Assembly: GCA_964445575.1 (NCBI GenBank)
Contig: CAYULB010000006.1
Span: 1 to 64,000 of the forward strand
Source: WJMT01 sp964445575
Lineage (GTDB): Bacteria > Acidobacteriota > Aminicenantia > Aminicenantales > Aminicenantaceae
DNA length: 64,000 bases
Direction: 5' to 3'
The notes below the pieces were generated by a model. The model worked only from the letters and a program-made list of their open reading frames with translations. It did no database searches and was not told the origin of the DNA. The translations under genes were made by a program, and so were the position numbers. The stretch's first letter is position 1; the number at the start of each line of letters is the position of its first letter. Shown piece after piece: positions 15,783 through 24,658 of this stretch.

Positions 15783-17098
15783 TACGGATTGCGCTGTTCG
15801 AGCTGCTTTTGATAATCCAGGCAGTCCAGGAGAAGGTGGCAGAGGATTTTTATTCCAATAGGAATGCAGTTTTCATCTGGATTGAATTTGGCACTGTGCA
15901 GAGGAGAAGCTGTTTTTTCCCAGGGTAGCCTGGTTCCCAGCAGAAAGTAAAATCCCGGGATTTTTTCTGAGTACTCTGAAAAGTCTTCCGCTACCATCTG
16001 CGGGTAAAAGGGGTTGACATTGTTTTCCCCGGCGGCATTCAGAAGCGATGGTTTTAAAATGGAAGCAAGCTCGGGATGATTGTACAGGGGTGAAGCCCCT
16101 TTTTTGTATTTCAGGGAATAAGTCGCTCCAAAGGGTTTGGTATAGCTTGCTGTTACTTTTTCAATAAGCTGTTTTATGTTCTGTTGAGATTTTTGGTCCA
16201 GTGTCCTCACCGTGCCTTCCAGCTTTACTTCTTCGGCTATGACATTAGACTTTGAACCGCCAGATATTTTCCCGATGGTGACCACAGCAGGATTAACAGG
16301 ATCCACAGCCCTGCTGATCAGGGATTGAATTCCGATCACTATTTGGGAGGCTATATACACCGCATCGATTCCTTCGTGAGGCCGGGCTCCATGAGAACTT
16401 CTGCCGCTGATAGTGATTTCAATGGTATCTGCTCCGGCAAAGATGTTGCCCGGTGAAAAAAGCACTTTTCCTGTTTCTTCGTCCGGCCAAACATGAAAGC
16501 CAAAGATAGCTCTGACCGGAGGATTTTCCAGCACTCCTTGTTTTATCATTAAGTCAGCTCCTCCCTCTTCTCCTGGAGGAACACCTTCTTCTGCGGGCTG
16601 GAAAATGAACTTTATGTTTCCTTTGATCAGATCTCTCATTTCATTCAGAACCATGGCTGTTCCCAGCACAATGGAAGTATGGACATCATGACCGCAGGCA
16701 TGCATAACGCCTTTATTAAGTGATTCATAGGGGAGACCTGTTTGTTCTTGGATGGGGAGGGCGTCCATGTCCGCGCGTACCCCGATTGTGATTCCTTCGT
16801 TTTTTCCTCTGAGCAGGCCGACCACTCCGGTGTGGGCCACTCTTGTCCGGACATCCATATTAAGGGAAAAAAGCTTTGAGGATACCAGTTTGGAAGTCTC
16901 GAATTCTCTGTTGCTCAATTCAGGGTTCATGTGGAGGTGTCTTCTTATATCAAGGATGTCTTGTTTGTGTTTTTCAATGAGATCGGCAATTCGGAGGGCT
17001 GTGGCTTTGTTAACCGATAATAAGGGGGATGAAACTAACAGCAGGACAGCAGCGAAAAAAAAGGCTTTTTTCATTTCAGAATCTGACACCAACCGCAT
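15782..17098 (-). CDS. Secreted M20-family amidohydrolase / aminoacylase
   Basis: Members hydrolyse N-acyl amino acids or related amides with two metal ions. The 438 residues include an N-terminal hydrophobic signal segment (about 11-28), the metal-binding HACGHDVHTS block, the catalytic PAEEGV segment and a dimerisation domain with SGRSSHGARPHEGIDA. A later ligand histidine is in LHSAKFNPDE. A second in-frame ATG at 17074 would start right at the signal peptide. The ATG at 17098 is preferred because a TTGACA/TAATAT promoter ends 6 nt before it, so transcription begins there; no Shine-Dalgarno sequence serves either codon. The product is probably periplasmic. Substrate is unknown. Confidence 0.88.
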   Translation of the reverse strand: MRLVSDSEMKKAFFFAAVLLLVSSPLLSVNKATALRIADLIEKHKQDILDIRRHLHMNPELSNREFETSKLVSSKLFSLNMDVRTRVAHTGVVGLLRGKNEGITIGVRADMDALPIQEQTGLPYESLNKGVMHACGHDVHTSIVLGTAMVLNEMRDLIKGNIKFIFQPAEEGVPPGEEGGADLMIKQGVLENPPVRAIFGFHVWPDEETGKVLFSPGNIFAGADTIEITISGRSSHGARPHEGIDAVYIASQIVIGIQSLISRAVDPVNPAVVTIGKISGGSKSNVIAEEVKLEGTVRTLDQKSQQNIKQLIEKVTASYTKPFGATYSLKYKKGASPLYNHPELASILKPSLLNAAGENNVNPFYPQMVAEDFSEYSEKIPGFYFLLGTRLPWEKTASPLHSAKFNPDENCIPIGIKILCHLLLDCLDYQKQLEQRNP

Positions 17099-17104
17099 AG
17101 ATTT

Positions 17105-17133
17105 ATATTAAAATCACTGAGATGTCTTGTCAA
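17105..17133 (-). promoter_or_regulatory. Promoter of the M20 peptidase-comEC pair (leaderless)
   Basis: Minus-strand TTGACA (17128-17133), 17-bp spacer, TAATAT (17105-17110). Only 6 nt separate the -10 box from the ATG at 17098. Confidence 0.7.
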
Positions 17134-17149
17134 TGAAAGATATTGATGA

Positions 17150-18751
17150 TTAAAAGATAAGGTTTTCTCGGTAGGTTCCGTAAGCTTCCTTTAATACGGC
17201 TGTGATTTCTCCCACAGTGCCCATCTCCTTTACACAGTCCAGGATATAAGGCATCAAGTTTTTATCCTCTTCTGCAGCCTGCTTCAGGGATTTGAGAGAG
17301 GATTTAAGTTTTTTTTCTGATCTCAGCCTTCTGACTTCATTCAACTCATTGATTTGATTTTGTTCCAGTTCTTTAGGAGGATAATAGATTTCAAAAGACA
17401 GTTTGCTTTTTTCTGATTGGAATTTATTGACGCCGATGATATCTCTTTCTTTGTTTTCCAATGATTTTTGGTAAGAATAGGCACTTTTCTGGATTTCTTT
17501 CTGGACGTATCCATTTTCAATAGCTTGAAGCATTCCCCCCATATCTTCGATTTTTGTTAAATATCCATTCACTTTTTCTTCGATTTGATTGGTAAGATGT
17601 TCAACCAGGTATGAACCGCCCAGAGGGTCGACCACATCCGGAACTCCTGTTTCATAGGCAATGACTTGCTGGGTGCGGAGTGCAATCTTGACAGATTCTT
17701 CACTGGGGAGGGCCAGCGCTTCATCCCGTGAGTTTGTATGAAGGGATTGAGTGCCTCCCAGTACAGAAGAGAGAGCCTGAAGAGCGACTCTTATGACATT
17801 ATTTTCAGGCTCCTGGGCGGTGAGAGTGGCACCGCTGGTCTGGGTGTGAAATCTAAACTTCCAGGACTTTGGGTTTCTGGCACTGAATCTTTCTTTCATT
17901 ATTTTTGCCCATATCCGCCGGGCAGCTCGGAATTTAGCGATTTCTTCAAAAAGGTTGTTGTGGGCGGCCAGAAAAAAAGAAAGACGGGGAGCAAAAGAGT
18001 CGATATCCAGACCCGAGTCAAGAACGGATCGGATGTAGGTTATGGCATTGGCAAGGGTAAAGGCCAGCTCCTGAACAGCGGTGGCTCCAGCTTCTCTTAT
18101 GTGATAACCGCTTATGCTCATGGTATTCCACTTGGGCATGTGTTTCTGGCAGAAATTGATGGTATCCTTGATGATTTTTAAGGAAGGACCGGGGGGAAAT
18201 ATATAGGTTCCCCGGGCAATGAATTCTTTAAGAATGTCGTTTTGTATGGTTCCTGACAGCTGAGACCCTGAGGTTCCTTTTAATTCAGCCAGTGCCAGAT
18301 ACATGGCCAGGATGATGGATGCGGTTGAGTTTATGGTCATAGAAACAGAGACTTTGTTGAGAGGGATTTTTTCAAAAAGGATTCTCATGTCCTGAAGAGA
18401 ATCTATGGCAACTCCGACTTTTCCCACTTCCCCCTGAGATTGGGGATGGTCTGAGTCCAGCCCCAACTGTGTGGGAAGGTCAAAGGCAACGCTCAGGCCG
18501 GTCTGGCCTTTTGAAAGAAGGAATCGGTATCTTTGGTTTGATTCCCTGGCTGTGCCAAAGCCAGCATACTGGCGCATGGTCCAGAGCTTTCCCCTGTACA
18601 TATCAGGGTAAATCCCTCTGGTAAAGGGATATTCTCCTGAATCTCCCAGATTCTTCTGGAAATCAGGTGATTGGATGTCCTGTTCTGAATAGATCCGTTT
18701 GAGTCCAATGGAAGAGGAGGTGGTGCGCTTTTTCCTTTTGTCTTCACCCAT
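17150..18751 (-). CDS. mcmA: Methylmalonyl-CoA mutase, catalytic (N-terminal) subunit
   Basis: This subunit interconverts (R)-methylmalonyl-CoA and succinyl-CoA, linking propionate metabolism and the TCA cycle. The 533 residues cover the TIM-barrel catalytic domain: YPFTRGIYPDMYRGKLWTMR, GLSVAFDLPTQLG, SMTINSTA, ISGYHIREAGA and FHTQTSGATLTAQEPENN are all present. The C-terminal cobalamin-binding domain of fused mutases is absent, so this is the two-gene type and needs a separate B12-binding partner, which is not in the window. It starts 2 nt after the end of eno (TGAATATG) and must be translated with it. Confidence 0.92.
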   Translation of the reverse strand: MGEDKRKKRTTSSSIGLKRIYSEQDIQSPDFQKNLGDSGEYPFTRGIYPDMYRGKLWTMRQYAGFGTARESNQRYRFLLSKGQTGLSVAFDLPTQLGLDSDHPQSQGEVGKVGVAIDSLQDMRILFEKIPLNKVSVSMTINSTASIILAMYLALAELKGTSGSQLSGTIQNDILKEFIARGTYIFPPGPSLKIIKDTINFCQKHMPKWNTMSISGYHIREAGATAVQELAFTLANAITYIRSVLDSGLDIDSFAPRLSFFLAAHNNLFEEIAKFRAARRIWAKIMKERFSARNPKSWKFRFHTQTSGATLTAQEPENNVIRVALQALSSVLGGTQSLHTNSRDEALALPSEESVKIALRTQQVIAYETGVPDVVDPLGGSYLVEHLTNQIEEKVNGYLTKIEDMGGMLQAIENGYVQKEIQKSAYSYQKSLENKERDIIGVNKFQSEKSKLSFEIYYPPKELEQNQINELNEVRRLRSEKKLKSSLKSLKQAAEEDKNLMPYILDCVKEMGTVGEITAVLKEAYGTYRENLIF

Positions 18752-18753
18752 AT

Positions 18754-20049
18754 TCAGGAAATATATTTTGAAAAAGCTTTTTTACCGGTGTAGGAGCCCT
18801 TTTTTCCCAGGAGTTCTTCGATTTCCATGAGCCGGTTGTATTTGGCGACTCTTTCTCCTCTGCTCACAGACCCTGTTTTGATTTGGCCAGTGTTCAAAGC
18901 CACACTCAGGTCAGCGATAAAGGTATCTGAAGTTTCGCCAGACCGATGTGAAATGACACAGCTGTAACCATTTTTTTGGGCATGTTTGACTGTCTCAATG
19001 GTCTCTGTCAGGGTTCCTATCTGGTTTAATTTAATGAGAATGGAATTGGCTGTTTTTTCTTTTATCCCCTTTTTCAAGATTTCAAGATTGGTGACAAAAA
19101 TGTCATCACCAACCAGCTGGATGCTTTTTCCAAATTCCTGGGCCATTTTTTTCCAGCTTTCCCAGTCATCCTCTGCAAATCCATCTTCGATCGAGATTAT
19201 AGGATATTTTTTTATAAATTCCCGGTAGAATTCGATCATTTCCTGAGTGTCTTTTTTTGAACCGTCTGATTTTTTGAACACATATTGTCCGTCCTCATAA
19301 AATTCAGATGCAGCCACATCCAAAGCAAGACAAATATCAGTTCCCGGTTCATAACCAGCGCTTTGAATGCTCTGGAAAATCAGTTCCAGAGCTTCCTCGT
19401 TTGATTTGAGGTCCGGAGCAAAACCTCCTTCATCCCCCACCGCTGTGTTGTATCCTTTTTTATTAAGATTTTTTTTCAGATTATGGAAGACCTCGGAACA
19501 AATCCTGACGGCTTCCTTAAAATCAGGGCTATTCAGAGGAACGATCATGAATTCCTGAATGTCCACATTATTGCCGGCGTGAGAGCCTCCGTTGAGTATA
19601 TTGACAAGAGGGACTGGAAGTTGATAGAAGTCCCTTGGTTCTAAATAATGGAACAGTTCCAAGCCCATTGCATTGGCGGAAGCTTGGGCTACAGCCATGG
19701 AAACAGAAAGGATGGCATTGGCTCCCAGGTTTTCTTTGGATGGAGTGCCATCAAGCTGGATAAGAATACCATCTATCTTTTTTTGCTGTGTGGAATCCAG
19801 CCCTTTTAATTCAGGTGCAATGACCTTTTCCACATTGGAGACCGCTTTCAGCACTCCTTTTTTGAGATACCTTTTCGGGTCGCCGTCCCTCAGCTCCAGA
19901 GCCTCTCTCTTTCCAGTGGAAGCTCCTGAAGGCACTGAGGCTTTTCCTGAATGGCCGGATTCAAGGGTCACTTTAGTGGCTAAAGTTGGATTTCCTCTTG
20001 AATCCAGAATTTCCCTGGATTTGATTTCCTTTATGATTGTTTTCGGCAT
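18754..20049 (-). CDS. eno: Enolase
   Basis: Enolase converts 2-phosphoglycerate to phosphoenolpyruvate. All main signatures are present in 431 residues: SREILDSRGNPT at the start, PSGASTGKREALELRDGD, the catalytic loop HAGNNVDIQEFM, GDEGGFAPDL, metal-binding SIEDGFAEDDW and VGDDIFVTN, and the C-terminal SHRSGETSDTFIADL signature. It is the first gene of an eno-mcmA pair. Neither a clear Shine-Dalgarno sequence nor a convincing promoter was seen in the 74-nt gap upstream. Confidence 0.97.
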   Translation of the reverse strand: MPKTIIKEIKSREILDSRGNPTLATKVTLESGHSGKASVPSGASTGKREALELRDGDPKRYLKKGVLKAVSNVEKVIAPELKGLDSTQQKKIDGILIQLDGTPSKENLGANAILSVSMAVAQASANAMGLELFHYLEPRDFYQLPVPLVNILNGGSHAGNNVDIQEFMIVPLNSPDFKEAVRICSEVFHNLKKNLNKKGYNTAVGDEGGFAPDLKSNEEALELIFQSIQSAGYEPGTDICLALDVAASEFYEDGQYVFKKSDGSKKDTQEMIEFYREFIKKYPIISIEDGFAEDDWESWKKMAQEFGKSIQLVGDDIFVTNLEILKKGIKEKTANSILIKLNQIGTLTETIETVKHAQKNGYSCVISHRSGETSDTFIADLSVALNTGQIKTGSVSRGERVAKYNRLMEIEELLGKKGSYTGKKAFSKYIS

Positions 20050-20123
20050 AGAATTGGCTTACTTAATGGATTTGTAGTTTCACAGAAAAAGAATGATTTA
20101 TGTTTTAGGAAGAGCGGAGATAA

Positions 20124-20447
20124 CTATTTTTTTTCCTCGGTTTCTTCTGCCATTTCTTCAGTTTTTTTGCTGATTTCTTTCTTTTTTTTGTCGACAAAGT
20201 CTTTTATCGCTTCAACTCCTTCTTTTGATTTTTCTTTTGCCATATGAATCCCTTTTTCAGCGTCTTTGGAGAACTTTTCATATCTTTCTCTAGCTTTTTC
20301 TCCAGTCCTCTCCGCCTGATCACGGATTTTTTTTCTGGTTTCTTTGCCTTCAGCAGGTGCAAACAGGACTCCTAATATAAATCCTGTTGCAGTACCCAAT
20401 AAAAATGATAAAGTGATTTCAACAGCACTTGAACCTTTATTTTCCAT
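20124..20447 (-). CDS. YtxH-domain small membrane protein
   Basis: The 107-residue protein begins with a short hydrophobic segment rich in glycine (ITLSFLLGTATGFILGVLFAP, about 11-31). The typical YtxH sequence follows: APAEGKETRKKIRDQ and a long amphipathic lysine/glutamate helix to the C-terminus. Such proteins are small general-stress-type membrane proteins of unknown role. The start overlaps the end of the preceding DUF948-like gene by 11 nt. Together they resemble the ytxG-ytxH pair of Firmicutes. A GGAGG-like site lies in the upstream gene's lysine-rich end. Confidence 0.85.
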   Translation of the reverse strand: MENKGSSAVEITLSFLLGTATGFILGVLFAPAEGKETRKKIRDQAERTGEKARERYEKFSKDAEKGIHMAKEKSKEGVEAIKDFVDKKKKEISKKTEEMAEETEEKK

Positions 20448-20811
20448 TTTTTCCCTCCTTTTTCTTTCTTTTTAGCTGCCTCCAACCTAGCCTGATTAAA
20501 GGATAGACAAGAGGCCAGTATCTTGAGCTGGGCCTGATTATTTTGGTGGTCATGAACCAGGCTGCTTCTGACAATCCTATGGCTGTTTTTTTTGTGGCAT
20601 CAAGAATATCCTGAACATCATCCACTTGAGAGTTTATTTTGAGACTGGCATCATTTAAGTTTTTAGCAAGGGAGCGGATTTCCATCATGGTTAATGTCGT
20701 CTCTTTTGCTGTTTTTCGCAGCTGGATAAGAAAAACAACCAAAAAAGTCACTGCGACTACTGCGGCAAAAGTCAAAACCAAAAACAAAAATTGATTTAAA
20801 GTCAGTGTCAT
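20437..20811 (-). CDS. DUF948/YtxG-like membrane protein
   Basis: The 124-residue protein has one N-terminal transmembrane helix (about 8-31). A helical segment of the DUF948 type follows (SLAKNLNDASLKINSQVDDV with later hydrophobic stretches), and the C-terminus is basic. The partner YtxH-domain gene overlaps it, which supports the family assignment. The ATG at 20811 lies 8 nt after the -10 box of a TTGACA promoter and has no real Shine-Dalgarno sequence, so translation is probably leaderless. Function is unknown; in Bacillus these proteins belong to the general stress response. Confidence 0.75.
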   Translation of the reverse strand: MTLTLNQFLFLVLTFAAVVAVTFLVVFLIQLRKTAKETTLTMMEIRSLAKNLNDASLKINSQVDDVQDILDATKKTAIGLSEAAWFMTTKIIRPSSRYWPLVYPLIRLGWRQLKRKKKEGKNGK

Positions 20812-20819
20812 TTCCGTTT

Positions 20820-20848
20820 AGAATAAAACAAAAATGCTCTTTTGTCAA
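20820..20848 (-). promoter_or_regulatory. Promoter of the DUF948-YtxH pair
   Basis: Minus-strand TTGACA (20843-20848), 17-bp spacer, TATTCT (20820-20825), with the ATG 8 nt downstream. It is divergent from, and about 4 bp away from, the -35 box of the neighbouring plus-strand promoter. Confidence 0.65.
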
Positions 20849-20852
20849 TTTG

Positions 20853-20881
20853 TTGCCGAATGGAAAGGGAGTCATTATAAT
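20853..20881 (+). promoter_or_regulatory. Promoter of the 20897-21475 gene
   Basis: TTGCCG (20853-20858), 17-bp spacer, perfect TATAAT (20876-20881). The predicted start of transcription (about 20888) rules out translation from in-frame codons near 20834. Confidence 0.65.
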
Positions 20882-20896
20882 AACAGAGAGTTGAAA

Positions 20897-21475
20897 ATGG
20901 ATTTTTTCTTTGTTAAAGATTACAGAAATAACTACCGGTTCTTTTCATCCGTTCCCAATCCGCAGATACAGGCAAATTTTTCAAAATGGCGGAAGAAGTG
21001 GGAGCAGGCAAAAAAAAGATTGATGCTTCTTCCACCCCGGATATTGAATCAAGAGCTGGCCTTTGAAAGAGCTTTAAAGACCAAGGATTCTGTGACAAAG
21101 ATTTATTTTTCGGGAGATCAAAAACAAAGCAGGGTAAGGAAAAAATTTACCTTTTTCCTTCAAAAACAGAGGAGCAAACATCTTTTTCTTCTGGTTGTTG
21201 AGGGCCTTCTTCTCCCAATAAGCGGGATTATGGCACTTCTTCCCGGGCCGAATGTATTTTTTTATGTCCTTTTTTTAATAATGTTTATCCAATGGAGAGC
21301 CTTAAGAGGAATAAAAGTTTTGATCAATAAAAACCATGATTTTATCAGCTCTTCTCTGTTGAAAGAATGGGAGGAAGCCGTGGAATCCAGCGACTTGGAA
21401 AGGATTCAGGCGGCTATTCAAAACATAGAAAAAGAAATCCCTGTAGATAAAGTAAAAAAGATATTGTATAAATAA
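20897..21475 (+). CDS. Membrane protein, possibly related to mitochondrial K+/H+-exchange (KHE1) proteins
   Basis: From ATG 20897 the protein has 192 residues. The first half is basic and soluble. One hydrophobic hairpin follows at about residues 107-147 (LFLLVVEGLLLPISGIMALL, then PGPNVFFYVLFLIMF and a W-R-A-L-R-G sequence), then a helical charged tail. The PxSG...LPGPNVFFYxxFL arrangement recalls Mit_KHE1-type proteins, from memory only. The start is fixed by the promoter at 20853-20881 and by a GAGAG site 6 nt upstream. It is divergent from the DUF948/YtxH pair. Function is unknown. Confidence 0.65.
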   Translation: MDFFFVKDYRNNYRFFSSVPNPQIQANFSKWRKKWEQAKKRLMLLPPRILNQELAFERALKTKDSVTKIYFSGDQKQSRVRKKFTFFLQKQRSKHLFLLVVEGLLLPISGIMALLPGPNVFFYVLFLIMFIQWRALRGIKVLINKNHDFISSSLLKEWEEAVESSDLERIQAAIQNIEKEIPVDKVKKILYK

Positions 21476-21523
21476 AAAAATAGGGTATCAAAAAAGCTCC
21501 TGATATTCATTAAGTTGGAATTC

Positions 21524-21552
21524 TTGACTTTTTAGGGGTATACACCTAATAT
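21524..21552 (+). promoter_or_regulatory. Promoter of leuS-lptE-holA
   Basis: TTGACT (21524-21529), 17-bp spacer, TAATAT (21547-21552). It leaves a leader of about 90 nt, unusually long for this window, that contains the hairpin at 21583-21615. Confidence 0.65.
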
Positions 21553-21582
21553 TTATGATTGAATTTCAGAACAGGTCTTAGG

Positions 21583-21615
21583 TTCTAAAGAGACGACAGA
21601 AGTTCCTCTTTAGAA
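21583..21615 (+). promoter_or_regulatory. Hairpin in the leuS 5' leader
   Basis: TTCTAAAGAG and CTCTTTAGAA form a perfect 10-bp stem around a 13-nt loop, 33 nt before the leuS ATG. No T-box sequence is present and no U-tract follows, so a protein or RNA control element is possible but unproven. Confidence 0.5.
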
Positions 21616-21648
21616 GTCAACACCAACAGGCAGTGCAGGATATTGAAT

Positions 21649-24132
21649 ATGAGTAAAGAATACGATTTCAAGAAAATTGAGAAGAAGTGGCAGGACCTCT
21701 GGGAGAGGGAGAAAAGCTTCAGGGTCAGAGAAGACCCGGATAAACCGAAATATTATGCTCTGGAGATGTATCCTTACCCCTCCGGCCGCATACATATGGG
21801 ACATGTGAGGAATTTCTCGATTTTAGACGTGATCTCCAGATACAAAACCATGTCTGGATACAATGTGCTTCATCCCATTGGGTGGGATGCGTTTGGGATG
21901 CCGGCAGAAAATGCTGCCATAAAAGAAGGCATTCATCCCAGGGAATGGACACTGGAGAATATATCCCATATGAAGACCCAGTTAAAGAGGCTGGGATTCA
22001 GTTATGACTGGTCCAGAGAAGTCAACACCTGTCTTCCAGAATACTACAAATGGAACCAGTGGATTTTCCTGAAGATGTATGAGCGAGGTCTGGCTTTTCG
22101 GAAAAAGAGTTATGTGAATTGGTGCTCTGACTGCCAGACTGTTCTGGCAAATGAACAGGTTATCAGCGGGAAATGCTGGAGATGTGATACTGAAGTTGAA
22201 CAGAAGCATATGGAGCAGTGGTTTCTGAAGATCACAGAATATGCGGAGGAACTTCTTTCCGGTCATAAGCTGCTGCACAAATGGCCCCAGAATGTTATTG
22301 CCATGCAGAAAAATTGGATCGGGAAAAGCAGGGGCGCCCAGTTGTTTTTCAAAGCTAACGGTTCTGATTGGGCTATTGAGACTTTTACTACCCGTATCGA
22401 TACTGTTTATGGGGCGACTTTTTTAGTGCTTTCTCCAGAGCACCCTCTCTGTCTAAAATTGATTGAAGGGACAGAGAAAGAAGATGTTAAACGCAGGTGG
22501 ATAGAGGAGAAAAGACTTCTCCAGCGCAGAGGTGAAGAGGCCCCGGAAGAAGAAAAAGAAGGAATTGATACCGGAAGAACAGCTGTTAATCCTTTTACCA
22601 ATGAAAATATCCCCATATGGATTGCAAACTATGTTTTGATGGAATATGGGACCGGGGCTATTATGGCGGTGCCTGCCCATGATGAAAGGGATTATCACTT
22701 CGCCAAAAAATATTCCATTTCCATAAGAAAAGTAATTGTCCCTGAAAAGAACCAAGAGGCCGATGTCCAGGAAGAAGTTTTTACTGAGTACGGAAGGCTG
22801 GTAAATTCTGGAGATTACACCGGCATGACTTCATCAGAAGCCATCTCAAAGATGAGCAATGAATTGCAAGCAAAAGGAGTGGGAAAAGAGACTGTACTGT
22901 ACAGACTTAGAGATTGGGGCATTTCCCGGCAGAGGTATTGGGGGACTCCGATTCCCATCATTTTCTGTGAAAAATGTGGGATCGTGAAAGTTCCTTACAA
23001 AGACCTGCCCGTGACCCTGCCCTCGGGCGTGGAGTTTAAAGGTGAAGAAGGGTCTCCCCTGGAAAATTGTGAGGATTTTGTAAAAACAGAATGTCCGGTA
23101 TGCCGTGGTCCCGCAAGACGAGAGACCGATACCATGGATACTTTTTTTGACTCTTCTTGGTATTATTTTCGGTACTGCTCTCCAGATGAAGAAGTCCTTC
23201 CCTTTAAACCTGAGAAAGCTGATTACTGGCTTCCTGTGGATATCTATGTGGGAGGGGTAGAACATGCCATTCTTCATCTCATTTATGCCCGTTTTTTCTG
23301 TAAGGTCCTGCGGGATTTCGGTCTGACTGACATCAATGAACCTTTTCCGCATTATCTGGGGCAAGGGATGGTGACCAAAGACGGTTCGGCCATGTCAAAG
23401 TCAAAGGGGAATGTGGTGGACCCCGATGATATGATAGACAGGTACGGTGCTGATACCATACGGCTTTTTATTCTGTTTGCAGCTCCTCCAGAGAAAGAAT
23501 TTGCCTGGGATGATAAAGGGATAGAAGGATGCTTCCGATTTTTAAACCGGATATGGACTTTTTTTCAACAAAATTTAAATCTGTTTAAAGAGCCTGAAAA
23601 ACCCACAGAGCAGGAGGACAAATCCCCTGAAGAAGCAGACAGCCTGGAGATTAAAACGCACCAGACTGTTAAAAAAGCAACCCAAGACATTGGAGAGAGG
23701 TATCATTTGAACACAGCCATAAGCTCCATAATGGAGTTTTTCAATCAAATGAAAAAAGACAGCTCCCGATTAAAGTCAAGCCAGGCCGGCCAAAAGATAC
23801 TGAAAGAGAGTATGCTAGCCCTTCTGAAGCTGCTTTCTCCTTTTGCTCCTCATATTTCTGAGGAATTATGGAAAGCTACAGGCAGGAGTTCTTTTCTGAT
23901 GACATGTTCCTGGCCTGAGTACGATCCGGACCTGGTTAAAGAGGACACCGTGACCATTGTGGTTCAGGTGAATGGTAAACTCAGAGGGAAATTTGAAGCA
24001 CAAAGAAACACCTCTGAAGACAAAATAAAGTCTAAAGCCCTGTCTCTGGAAAATATAGATAAATACATCAAGGATAAAGAACCAAAGAAAATAATTTATA
24101 TTAAAAACAAACTGGTGAATATTGTGGCATGA
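21649..24132 (+). CDS. leuS: Leucyl-tRNA synthetase
   Basis: This is the class I synthetase that charges tRNA(Leu). The 827-residue protein has the family start YDFKKIEKKWQ, the HIGH motif as HMGH (in GRIHMGHVRN), the CP1 editing domain with TTRIDTVYGATF and MAVPAHDERD, the KMSKS motif as AMSKSKGN, and a C-terminal domain with VQVNGKLRGKF. CxxC pairs lie in the CP1 region (CSDC, CWRC) and at CEKC/CPVC. ATG 21649 is chosen over TTG 21643 because AGGA is 8 nt from the ATG but only 2 nt from the TTG. It leads a leuS-lptE-holA operon, an order also seen in enterobacteria. Confidence 0.97.
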   Translation: MSKEYDFKKIEKKWQDLWEREKSFRVREDPDKPKYYALEMYPYPSGRIHMGHVRNFSILDVISRYKTMSGYNVLHPIGWDAFGMPAENAAIKEGIHPREWTLENISHMKTQLKRLGFSYDWSREVNTCLPEYYKWNQWIFLKMYERGLAFRKKSYVNWCSDCQTVLANEQVISGKCWRCDTEVEQKHMEQWFLKITEYAEELLSGHKLLHKWPQNVIAMQKNWIGKSRGAQLFFKANGSDWAIETFTTRIDTVYGATFLVLSPEHPLCLKLIEGTEKEDVKRRWIEEKRLLQRRGEEAPEEEKEGIDTGRTAVNPFTNENIPIWIANYVLMEYGTGAIMAVPAHDERDYHFAKKYSISIRKVIVPEKNQEADVQEEVFTEYGRLVNSGDYTGMTSSEAISKMSNELQAKGVGKETVLYRLRDWGISRQRYWGTPIPIIFCEKCGIVKVPYKDLPVTLPSGVEFKGEEGSPLENCEDFVKTECPVCRGPARRETDTMDTFFDSSWYYFRYCSPDEEVLPFKPEKADYWLPVDIYVGGVEHAILHLIYARFFCKVLRDFGLTDINEPFPHYLGQGMVTKDGSAMSKSKGNVVDPDDMIDRYGADTIRLFILFAAPPEKEFAWDDKGIEGCFRFLNRIWTFFQQNLNLFKEPEKPTEQEDKSPEEADSLEIKTHQTVKKATQDIGERYHLNTAISSIMEFFNQMKKDSSRLKSSQAGQKILKESMLALLKLLSPFAPHISEELWKATGRSSFLMTCSWPEYDPDLVKEDTVTIVVQVNGKLRGKFEAQRNTSEDKIKSKALSLENIDKYIKDKEPKKIIYIKNKLVNIVA

Positions 24133-24144
24133 GAGGATGACAGC

Positions 24145-24654
24145 ATGAAAAAATATTTAATTCTTCTATGGGTGTGTTTTTTTCTGTGCCACTGCGGTTA
24201 TCATCTTCGCGGCACAGGAAGTTCCCTACCGTCTCATATTCAAAAGATATATGTTCCCATGTTTGTGAATTCCACTTCCCGTTTTGAGCTTGATGTGAAG
24301 CTCACCCGAAGTGTTATTGATGAGCTTGTAGCCAGAGGAAAAGTTGAGATCATTGATGACAGAGAATCCGCGGATGCTGTTCTCTTGGGAGAAATCACAG
24401 CATTTAGAGTTAATCCCATAGCTTTTTCAGACACAGCCACAGCAGACCGCTACAATATCACCATAGTGACCAAGGTCACGTTAAGGGATTTGATACAGGA
24501 TCAGGTGTTTTATTCCAATCCGAATTTTGTGTATAAAAAAGAGTATGAAGTGGAAGAGGGCGTGGATTTTGAAACAGCGGAGTCAGAAGCTATTGAAGAG
24601 ATATCAGGAGATTTTGCCCGGAGTCTGGTTATCATGATGCTGGAGGGTTTTTAG
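24145..24654 (+). CDS. lptE: LPS-assembly lipoprotein LptE
   Basis: LptE plugs the LptD barrel in the outer membrane and helps insert LPS. The 169-residue product has a lipoprotein signal ending in LCHC with C17 as the lipidated cysteine, followed at once by the family signature GYHLRG. The remainder (FVNSTSRFELDVKLTRSVIDEL, later DRYNITIVTKVTLRDL) matches the small alpha/beta LptE fold. It sits 12 nt after leuS and 4 nt before holA, as in many Gram-negative genomes. The lptD gene is not in the window. Confidence 0.88.
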   Translation: MKKYLILLWVCFFLCHCGYHLRGTGSSLPSHIQKIYVPMFVNSTSRFELDVKLTRSVIDELVARGKVEIIDDRESADAVLLGEITAFRVNPIAFSDTATADRYNITIVTKVTLRDLIQDQVFYSNPNFVYKKEYEVEEGVDFETAESEAIEEISGDFARSLVIMMLEGF

Positions 24655-24658
24655 TAGA

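Noticed and set aside
20834..20896. Longer start for the 20897-21475 gene
   Set aside because: A TTGCCG-17-TATAAT promoter ends at 20881, so upstream codons would not be transcribed.
21553..21648. T-box riboswitch in front of leuS
   Set aside because: No T-box core sequence, specifier loop or terminator was found; only a simple hairpin.
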